Of a stretch of 9,712 nt of DNA, positions 1 to 5,636 are shown piece by piece. Under the pieces are notes generated by a model. That model worked only from the letters and a program-made list of their open reading frames with translations, was not told the origin of the DNA and did not search any database. Made by a program: the position numbers and the translations under genes. Origin of the DNA: Pseudomonadota bacterium (GTDB lineage Bacteria; Pseudomonadota; Alphaproteobacteria; Acetobacterales; Acetobacteraceae); the NCBI GenBank assembly GCA_021841985.1, contig JAKCCP010000217.1, positions 1 to 9,712 of the forward strand, given 5' to 3'. Numbering within the stretch: the first letter of the stretch is position 1; the number at the start of each line of letters is the position of its first letter.

Positions 1-2
1 AA

Positions 3-986
3 TCGCTCCGGTGGTTTCGGCAAGCCGCCGAGCAAGGGGATGCCGGGGGACAGCTCGCCCTGGGCCTGGACTATGACTACGGCGCCGGCGTGCCGAAAGA
101 TTATGTCGCTGCTTATCAATGGCTCAATCTTGCCGCGACGGCGGACGATCGGAAAATCTCCGACAATGCCGCGCGCGAGCGAGACCGGATTGCATCCCTC
201 ATGACGCCGGGGCAGATCGCGGAGGGACAGCGCCTCTCCGCGCAATGGCACCCTCACCACCCAGGCGGCGACACCCCCGAGCCGCAGGAGGCTCCTTCTG
301 CCGCGAATGGCGCGCCCGCGCACGAGGCCGGCGACGTGACATTCGGCTCCGGTTTTTTCATCGCGGGTGACGGCCGGGTGCTGACCAACGCCCATGTCGT
401 GGCCAATTGCACGTCCATTCGCGTTACCGCATCGCCCGCGTCCGCTCTCCCTGAAAACCCCTCGGCCGCCGGGGGAGGCGATGCGCGGGTGCTCGGCCGC
501 GATGTCACCAATGACCTCGCGCTGCTTGCCACCTCGCTTCACCCCGGCGCGGTGCCGGGGTGGCGCTTCTCCGTCCGCCAGGGCGAGGATATCGCCATTT
601 ACGGCTTTCCCCTGGCCGGCCTGCTCGCGAGCGGCGGCAGCATCGCCACCGGCACCATCGCCGCGCTTTCCGGGGTCGATCAGGATAGCCGCGAATTACA
701 GATCACCGCGCCGATTCAAGCCGGCAATAGCGGCGGCCCGGTGTTCGATCGGAGCGGGAATGTCGTCGGGATCGTCGTCGCCAAGCTGGACGCCCTGAAA
801 CTCGCGCTGGCGGTGCAGGACATACCCGAAAATGTCGGCTTCGCCATCAAGGCCTCGGTGGTGCGGGATTTCCTCGAAACCACCATGCCACTGCCTCAGG
901 CGGCGCCAGCGACGGTGCCCCTCACGACGCCGGACCTCACCGTATTGGCGCGGCAGATCACCGTCCAGGTTGTCTGCCGGCAATAA
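3..986 (+). CDS. Sel1-repeat / trypsin-like serine protease fusion (5' partial)
   Basis: The reading frame is open from the first complete codon of the window, so the gene starts upstream; the GTG at 90 lies inside a repeat and is not the true start. The N-terminal part (about nt 3-150) reads as Sel1-like repeats, with the hallmarks RQAAEQGDAGGQLALG and YGAGVPKDYVAAYQWL, a helical solenoid fold used for protein contacts. A Pro/Ala-rich linker follows (about nt 246-335), then a chymotrypsin-fold protease domain. It carries GSGFF, TNAHVV (His at 393-395), NDLAL (Asp at 513-515) and QAGNSGGPVFD (Ser at 729-731), so the catalytic triad looks complete. There is no PDZ domain after the protease, unlike DegP/HtrA. 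A Cys shortly after the catalytic His and another four residues before the end (VVCRQ) could form a disulfide, suggesting an exported, periplasmic enzyme, but the signal peptide would be outside the window. The substrate is unknown. Family assignment is firm; role is not. Confidence -1.
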   Translation, partial: SLRWFRQAAEQGDAGGQLALGLDYDYGAGVPKDYVAAYQWLNLAATADDRKISDNAARERDRIASLMTPGQIAEGQRLSAQWHPHHPGGDTPEPQEAPSAANGAPAHEAGDVTFGSGFFIAGDGRVLTNAHVVANCTSIRVTASPASALPENPSAAGGGDARVLGRDVTNDLALLATSLHPGAVPGWRFSVRQGEDIAIYGFPLAGLLASGGSIATGTIAALSGVDQDSRELQITAPIQAGNSGGPVFDRSGNVVGIVVAKLDALKLALAVQDIPENVGFAIKASVVRDFLETTMPLPQAAPATVPLTTPDLTVLARQITVQVVCRQ

Positions 987-1272
987 GGGGGCAAAACGCG
1001 CCCATTCGGTCACGCCGAACCCGGGCGCGTCCGAGTTCCGGCCGGCCCCGCCGCTTGCTTTGCAGACGCCGCCGGACAGCGGCGGCGTTGGCGACCTTGG
1101 CCACCGTCACCGTCCTCGCTGCGCGCAAGCCGTGTCTCGGGATCGTGAGCGAAGAGCCCGCTCCGGCCGGGGGCGGCGCTGTTTGATCCCGGGTTTGATA
1201 GTGCAATTTTCTCACGGGAGTGGAAGGAGGCATTAGCCGCATGTCAGATGGCCCGCCGCGCATGGTGCGTTT
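987..1272. other. Convergent intergenic gap, 286 bp
   Basis: This stretch separates the stop of the protease gene from the stop of the molybdopterin-subunit gene, which converge. It contains one perfect hairpin (1066-1088) and a short direct repeat GTTTGAT at 1181-1187 and 1193-1199. A strong ribosome-site-like AGGAGG at 1225-1230 precedes an ATG at 1241, but the frame that follows runs antisense into the neighbouring gene and is not convincing. I see no RNA gene. Confidence -1.
1066..1088. terminator. Perfect 9-bp hairpin between convergent genes
   Basis: ACGCCGCCG (1066-1074) and CGGCGGCGT (1080-1088) are exact reverse complements around a 5-base loop GACAG. The position, between two convergent stop codons, suits a bidirectional transcription barrier. 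No T-run follows on either strand, so it is not a classical intrinsic terminator; GC-rich hairpins without a T-tract occur in high-GC bacteria. Function is inferred from place and symmetry only. Confidence -1.
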
Positions 1273-3645
1273 TCAGCCCGCCGGCAATTCTCCGTGCAGG
1301 GCGGCGAAAACGCGATCCGGTGTCGCCGGCATGTCGAGGTGGCGGACGCCGCGCGGGCGCAGCGCATCGACCACCGCGTTCATCACCGCCGGCAACGCCC
1401 CGGCGCAGCCCGCCTCGCCGCAGCCCTTGGCGCCGAGGAGGTTGGTCCGCGCCGGCACCGGGTGAAACTCATTGTCGATGGCAACGAGATCGCCGGCGCG
1501 CGGCAGGGCGTAATCCATGTAGCTTCCGGTGAGCGGCTGGCCCTCGCTGTCGTAATGCGTCGCCTCCAGCAGCGCCTGGCCGATCCCCTGCGCGATCCCG
1601 CCCTGCACCTGCCCCGCGACCAGGAGCGGGTTGACCACGGTGCCGAAATCATTGATCGCGGTATAGCGTACCACCCGCGCCGTGCCGGTCTCGGGGTCGA
1701 TCTCCACCTCGGCGATGTGGCAGCCATTGGGAAAGGCCGACGGCGCGCCCTGATGGATATGGCGGACATCGAGGCTCGCCGGCACGTCCTCGGGCAAATT
1801 CGTCGCTTCGCGGAGCCGGGCGGCGAGGTCGAGGAGGGAGATCGCGCGGTCGGTCCCGGCGATGGCGAAGCGCCCGCCCTCGGGCGCGATGGTGAATTCG
1901 ATATCCGCCTCGGCCGCTTCCAGGAGATGCGCGGCCGCTTTCTTGCCGCGCGCGAGCACCAGATCGCTCGCCTCGATGATCGCAGCGCCACTCGCCATCA
2001 GCGATTTCGAGCCGCCGGTGCCGCCGCCGGCGATCAATTCGTCGCTGTCGCCTTGCAAAAGCCGGACGCGGGCGCCGGGCACGCCGAGTTTCGACGCCAG
2101 CACCTGCGCGAACGGCGTCAGATGGCCCTGGCCGTAATCGAGGGTTCCGGTGATGATGGTGACGCCGCCATCGGCATCGAAGCGAATCCCGCCCATTTCG
2201 CGTGACGGTGGCGCGGTGACTTCGAGATAGTGCCCGATCCCGCGCCCGCGCAACAGCCCGCGTGCCGCGCTCTCGGCCCGGCGGGCGGCGAATCCCTCCC
2301 AATCGGCGCGGGCCAGGGCCTGGTCCAGAATCGCCGGAAACTCACCGCTGTCATAGGTCATGCCGCTCGGCGCGGCATAGGGCATCGCCTCCGGGCGGAT
2401 CAGGTTGCGGCGGCGGAGTTCGATGGGGTCGATGCCCATTTCCGCCGCCGCGGTCTCGATCAGCCGCTCGATATAGTAATTCCCCTCCGGCCGCCCGGCG
2501 CCGCGATAGGGGCCGACCGGGGTCGTGTTGGTGAAGACGCAGGCGGTGTCGATCTCGATCAGCGGTGTGGCGTAGACGCCGACGATGTTCTTCGCGGCAT
2601 TGCCGGTCGGCGGCACGCTCGCCGCGTTGGTGAGCCAGGCGCCGACATTGCCGAAGCCCGTGACCCGGACGGCGAGAATCCCGCCCGCCGCGTCGAGCGC
2701 CAGTTCGGCGTGCATCTCGTGATCGCGGCCGTGGCTGTCGGAGAGGAAGCTCTCGCTCCGCTCATCGGTCCATTTCACCGGCCGGCCGAGCCGCCTTGCT
2801 GCGTGCAGCAGCACCGGATATTCCGGATAGCAGCCCGCCTTCATCCCGAACGAGCCGCCGACATTGCCGGTCAGCACATGGATTTTCTCGACCCCGACGG
2901 TCATGACCTCGGCGAGCGCGGAACGAAGGCCAAACACCCCCTGGCAGCCGACATGGAGGGTGAAGCGCCCGGTCCCGCCGTCATATTCGCCGATCGCGCT
3001 GCGCGGCTCCATCGGGCAGACGACGAGGCGGTTATTGCGGAGATCGAGCTTCGTCACATGCGCCGCCTGCGCAAACGCCGCCGCGACCTTGGCGCGATCG
3101 CCATGATGAAAACGGAGCGCGATATTGCCCGGCGCGCTGTCATGGAGTTGCGGCGCGCCGGCGGCGGCCGCGTCCCCCGCGGTGGTGACGGCGGGCAGCG
3201 GGTCGATCTCGACCAAAATCGCCTCCAGCGCGTCTTTCGCCTGCGCCGCGGTCTCGGCGACGACGCAGGCGACCGGCTCGCCGACATAGCGGACGCGATC
3301 GATCGCGAGCGGCGGATAGGGCGGCGAGATCAGCGGCGCCGCCTCGCTCCCCGGCTGCTGGAACCCCTGCGGCAGGCGCCCTATCCCGGCCTCTCGCATC
3401 ATCTCGCCGGTCACGATCAGATGCACGCCCGGCATGGCACGCGCGGCCTCGCTATCGATCGCGACGATGCGGCCATGAGCGTGGCGGCTGCGCAGCATTG
3501 CCGCGTGGAGCTGCCCGGGGCGGGAGATATCATCGCTATAGCGGCCTTCGCCACGCAGCAGGCTCGGGTCTTCAAGGCGTGGCACCGGCTGGCCGAGGGC
3601 GAATTTCTCCAGGCCGAGGTCAGGCGCGTCGAAAGGCGGGTTCAT
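1273..3645 (-). CDS. Xanthine dehydrogenase / CoxL-family molybdopterin-binding subunit
   Basis: Encodes about 790 residues, the usual size for the catalytic large subunit of molybdenum hydroxylases (aldehyde oxidase, xanthine dehydrogenase and form II CO-dehydrogenase-like enzymes), which hydroxylate aldehydes or N-heterocycles. The N-terminal domain opens with the typical VPRLEDPSLLRGEGRYSDD. Cofactor and active-site motifs follow: TGNVGGSFGMK (about 259-269), GPYRGAGRPEG (about 378-388), LDYGQGHLTPFAQ, GGGTGGSKS, QGGIAQGIGQAL (about 681-692) and GAKGCGEAG (about 738-746), which holds the conserved catalytic Glu. The PYRGAGR loop is form II-like; the AYRCSFR loop of true CO dehydrogenase is absent, so CO oxidation is unlikely. 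I place the start at the ATG at 3643-3645, preceded by GGAGAG at an 8-base spacing. An upstream in-frame TTG (3675) would put that site inside the gene. No FAD-binding or [2Fe-2S] subunit gene adjoins it, so partners must lie elsewhere or be absent. The substrate cannot be told from sequence. Confidence -1.
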   Translation of the reverse strand: MNPPFDAPDLGLEKFALGQPVPRLEDPSLLRGEGRYSDDISRPGQLHAAMLRSRHAHGRIVAIDSEAARAMPGVHLIVTGEMMREAGIGRLPQGFQQPGSEAAPLISPPYPPLAIDRVRYVGEPVACVVAETAAQAKDALEAILVEIDPLPAVTTAGDAAAAGAPQLHDSAPGNIALRFHHGDRAKVAAAFAQAAHVTKLDLRNNRLVVCPMEPRSAIGEYDGGTGRFTLHVGCQGVFGLRSALAEVMTVGVEKIHVLTGNVGGSFGMKAGCYPEYPVLLHAARRLGRPVKWTDERSESFLSDSHGRDHEMHAELALDAAGGILAVRVTGFGNVGAWLTNAASVPPTGNAAKNIVGVYATPLIEIDTACVFTNTTPVGPYRGAGRPEGNYYIERLIETAAAEMGIDPIELRRRNLIRPEAMPYAAPSGMTYDSGEFPAILDQALARADWEGFAARRAESAARGLLRGRGIGHYLEVTAPPSREMGGIRFDADGGVTIITGTLDYGQGHLTPFAQVLASKLGVPGARVRLLQGDSDELIAGGGTGGSKSLMASGAAIIEASDLVLARGKKAAAHLLEAAEADIEFTIAPEGGRFAIAGTDRAISLLDLAARLREATNLPEDVPASLDVRHIHQGAPSAFPNGCHIAEVEIDPETGTARVVRYTAINDFGTVVNPLLVAGQVQGGIAQGIGQALLEATHYDSEGQPLTGSYMDYALPRAGDLVAIDNEFHPVPARTNLLGAKGCGEAGCAGALPAVMNAVVDALRPRGVRHLDMPATPDRVFAALHGELPAG

Positions 3646-3653
3646 CGTGAGTT

Positions 3654-3659
3654 CTCTCC
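3654..3659 (-). promoter_or_regulatory. Ribosome binding site fixing the molybdopterin-subunit start
   Basis: Read on the minus strand, GGAGAG lies 8 bases before the ATG at 3645. It supports that ATG over the in-frame TTG at 3675, which has no recognisable ribosome site before it. Confidence -1.
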
Positions 3660-3743
3660 GCGGCGAGGACGCCAAGGGGGATGTTGCACCGCGTCAGGAT
3701 GCCGCCTGAGCGCCACCGAGGCAAGAGCGGGTGGTTGCCCGCC

Positions 3744-3768
3744 GGCGCCGCATGACAAATCCGGCGCC
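3744..3768. promoter_or_regulatory. Candidate operator: 7-bp inverted repeat
   Basis: GGCGCCG (3744-3750) and CGGCGCC (3762-3768) are exact reverse complements separated by 11 bases. The symmetry centre lies about 50 bp upstream of the dehydratase ATG, a plausible place for regulator binding. GGCGCC is itself a palindrome and the local GC content is high, so chance is a real alternative. Confidence -1.
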
Positions 3769-3804
3769 TCGGGTATGTTCTCCGCGCCGACAGAGGAGAG
3801 AGAC

Positions 3805-5496
3805 ATGGCGCATGGGATGAAAAAGGGTCTGACCAGCTATGGCGACGCGGAATTCTCGCTGTTCCTGCGGAAGGCCTTCATCAAGGCGATGGGATTTTCC
3901 GATGACGCCCTCGCCCGCCCGATCATCGGCATCACCGACACCGCGAGCGATTTCAACCCCTGCCACGGCAATGTCCCGGCCTTGATCGCCGCCGTCAAGC
4001 GCGGGGTGATGCTGGAGGGTGGCCTCCCGATGGCGTTTCCGACCATCTCCATCCACGAATCCTTCGCCCATCCCACCAGCATGTTTCTCCGCAACCTGAT
4101 GGCGCTCGACACCGAGGAGATGCTGCGTGCCCAGCCGATGGACGCGGCCGTCCTGATCGGCGGCTGCGACAAGACCATCCCGGCGCAATTGATGGCCGCG
4201 GCCAGCGTCGATCTCCCGGCTCTCGTGCTGCCGGTCGGGCCGATGCTGGTCGGGCATCATCGCGGCCAGGTGCTCGGCGCCTGCACCGATTGCCGCCGGC
4301 TCTGGGGGGAGTTTCGCGCCGGCCGGATGGATGCGGCCGAGATCGAGGCGGTGAACTCCCGCCTTGCGCCCACTTTCGGCACCTGCATGGTGATGGGGAC
4401 GGCGAGCACCATCGCCTGCATGACCGAAGCGCTCGGCATGGCGCTGCCCGGCAGCGCCACCATCCCGGCGACCCACGCCGACCGCTTGCGCGCCGCCGAG
4501 GAAGCGGGGCGCGCGGCGGTGCGCCTTGCCCGGAACGGCCCGCGTCCGAGCGCGGTGATGACCAAAGCCGCGTTCCAGAACGCCTTCACCGTCTTGCAGG
4601 CGATCGGCGGCTCGACCAACGCGCTGATCCATTTCACCGCCATCGCCGGGCGGCTCGGCATTGCGGTCGATCTCGACGCCTTCGACCGCATCGGCCGCGA
4701 GGTGCCGGTGCTGATCGACCTCAAGCCGAGCGGCCAGCACTACATGGAGCATTTCCACTGGGCCGGCGGCGTGCCGGCGTTGCTGCGCGAACTCGCGCCT
4801 TTCCTCGATCTCGACGCGAAAACGGTCACCGGCGACCCGCTCCGCCGGTGGCTCGACGCCGCCGAGGACGTCCCCGGCCAGGAGGTGATCCGGCCCCGCG
4901 CCAACCCGATCAGCGTCGGCGGCGGGCTCGCGGTGCTGCGCGGCAACCTCGCTCCGCGCGGCGCACTGATCAAGCGCTCGGCGGCGACGCCTTCGCTGCT
5001 TTCGCATGAGGGCCGGGCGGTGGTGTTCTCCTCGACCGCCGATATGGAGGCCCGCCTCGACGACCCGGCGCTCGCTGTTGCGCCCGAGGATGTCCTCGTG
5101 CTCCAGAACGCCGGGCCCATCGGCGCGCCGGGCATGCCGGAAGCGGGCTACATCCCGATCCCGCGCAAGCTCGCCCGCGCCGGCGTCAAGGACATGCTGC
5201 GGCTTTCGGATGCGCGCATGAGCGGCACCGCGTTCGGCACCATCGTCTTGCACATCACCCCCGAAGCGGCGATCGGCGGCCCGCTCGGCGTGGTGCGCAC
5301 CGGCGATCGCGTCCGTCTCGACGCCGAAGCGCGCCGGCTCGATCTCCTGGTGGACGACGCCGAACTCGCCCACCGCCAGGCCGCCTGGACACCCCCTTCG
5401 CCTGCGCCGGCGCGGGGCTATGCCTGGCTCTACCACCACCACGTGTTGCAAGCCGATGAGGGCTGCGATTTCGATTTTTGCCGGAAGTCGGAATAG
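3805..5496 (+). CDS. IlvD/Edd-family dehydratase, pentonate (arabinonate) dehydratase-like
   Basis: Encodes 563 residues. It starts at the ATG at 3805, with AGGAGAG (3794-3800) before it; the frame is open much further upstream but only antisense to the neighbouring gene. Enzymes of this family remove water from a 2,3-dihydroxy acid to give a 2-keto acid, using an Fe-S cluster and Mg2+. The likely cluster cysteines are C53 (NPCHGN), C121 (GGCDKT) and C194 (FGTCMVMGTAST), the three-cysteine pattern of [2Fe-2S] members. Likely Mg2+ ligands are E85, D122, K123 (the carbamylated Lys of the family) and E446 (GMPEAG); the catalytic Ser would be S473 in SDARMSGTAFGT. From memory, all match Rhizobium L-arabinonate dehydratase with a constant offset of 6-7. 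Segments such as GGSTNALIH and HITPEAAIGGPLGVV also favour the sugar-acid branch over biosynthetic IlvD. The exact substrate is unresolved. The stop TAG is backed by a second in-frame TAG at 5500-5502. Confidence -1.
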   Translation: MAHGMKKGLTSYGDAEFSLFLRKAFIKAMGFSDDALARPIIGITDTASDFNPCHGNVPALIAAVKRGVMLEGGLPMAFPTISIHESFAHPTSMFLRNLMALDTEEMLRAQPMDAAVLIGGCDKTIPAQLMAAASVDLPALVLPVGPMLVGHHRGQVLGACTDCRRLWGEFRAGRMDAAEIEAVNSRLAPTFGTCMVMGTASTIACMTEALGMALPGSATIPATHADRLRAAEEAGRAAVRLARNGPRPSAVMTKAAFQNAFTVLQAIGGSTNALIHFTAIAGRLGIAVDLDAFDRIGREVPVLIDLKPSGQHYMEHFHWAGGVPALLRELAPFLDLDAKTVTGDPLRRWLDAAEDVPGQEVIRPRANPISVGGGLAVLRGNLAPRGALIKRSAATPSLLSHEGRAVVFSSTADMEARLDDPALAVAPEDVLVLQNAGPIGAPGMPEAGYIPIPRKLARAGVKDMLRLSDARMSGTAFGTIVLHITPEAAIGGPLGVVRTGDRVRLDAEARRLDLLVDDAELAHRQAAWTPPSPAPARGYAWLYHHHVLQADEGCDFDFCRKSE

Positions 5497-5513
5497 GAAT
5501 AGGAAAAGAATTT

Positions 5514-5535
5514 GTTCTTTTTTGTAAAAAAGAAC
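5514..5535. terminator. Perfect 10-bp T/A hairpin
   Basis: GTTCTTTTTT (5514-5523) pairs exactly with AAAAAAGAAC (5526-5535) around a 2-base centre. It begins 17 bases after the dehydratase stop codon. The T-run lies inside the stem rather than after it, so it is not a standard intrinsic terminator; the role is inferred. Confidence -1.
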
Positions 5536-5564
5536 CAAAAAACTTTCATCCGTTTTCTCGGAAT

Positions 5565-5585
5565 GGCAGTGCCGCAGGCACTGCC
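5565..5585. repeat. Perfect 9-bp GC-rich hairpin
   Basis: GGCAGTGCC (5565-5573) pairs exactly with GGCACTGCC (5577-5585) with loop GCA. It is the central hairpin of the element and the most stable by base composition. No T-run follows on either strand. Confidence -1.
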
Positions 5586-5606
5586 TCCAGGAAGAAAGTC
5601 TTTTTG

Positions 5607-5630
5607 CTTCTTTTTCTTCAGAAAAAGAAG
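5607..5630. terminator. Perfect 11-bp T/A hairpin next to the aspartase stop
   Basis: CTTCTTTTTCT (5607-5617) pairs exactly with AGAAAAAGAAG (5620-5630), centre TC. On the minus strand it begins six bases after the aspartase stop codon (5637-5639), so it would fold at the 3' end of the transporter-aspartase mRNA. Termination or stabilisation is the likely role, by position. Confidence -1.
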
Positions 5631-5636
5631 GGTCTT

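Larger units (their letters stand above)
3646..3804. promoter_or_regulatory. Divergent control region, molybdopterin subunit / dehydratase
   Basis: These 159 bp separate two divergently transcribed start codons and must hold both promoters unless one start is transcribed from elsewhere. I see no convincing -35/-10 pair on either strand. It carries three small inverted repeats: TCAGG/CCTGA around 3692-3708, GCGGG/CCCGC at 3727-3731 and 3738-3742, and the longer one listed separately at 3744-3768. Any of these could be an operator, but no regulator gene is present in the window. Confidence -1.
5497..5636. repeat. Three-hairpin T/A-tract repeat element between convergent genes
   Basis: This 140-bp gap is far more AT-rich than its surroundings and separates the ends of the dehydratase and aspartase genes. 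It holds three perfect inverted repeats: 5514-5535, 5565-5585 and 5607-5630. In addition AAAAAACTTTC just after the first hairpin is nearly complementary to GAAAGTCTTTTT just before the third, so the middle hairpin could sit on an outer stem, giving a branched, near-symmetric fold. Such cassettes of T/A hairpins between genes look familiar from Acetobacteraceae genomes (general impression, not checked). Its placement between convergent stops suggests transcription termination or mRNA 3'-end protection in both directions. Confidence -1.

Noticed and set aside
90..92. GTG as start codon of the protease gene
   Set aside because: The frame is open to the window edge and the upstream codons encode Sel1-like repeat sequence continuous with what follows, so the gene is truncated by the window.
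1273..3645. Aerobic carbon monoxide dehydrogenase large subunit (form I CoxL)
   Set aside because: The active-site loop reads PYRGAGR; the AYRCSFR loop with the cluster-binding Cys is missing, and coxM and coxS do not flank the gene.
2230..3804. Long open frame on the + strand upstream of and continuous with the dehydratase
   Set aside because: It lies antisense to the molybdopterin-subunit gene, which has clear family motifs. The translation is Arg/Asp/Gly-rich and matches no fold; the dehydratase start at 3805 has its own ribosome site.
3694..5538. 614-codon open frame on the minus strand
   Set aside because: It is fully antisense to the dehydratase gene, with a His/Arg/Asp/Gly-rich low-information translation typical of shadow frames in GC-rich DNA.
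5514..5630. CRISPR array or insertion-sequence ends
   Set aside because: The three hairpins differ in sequence, there are no evenly spaced identical repeats, and no transposase or cas gene is present.
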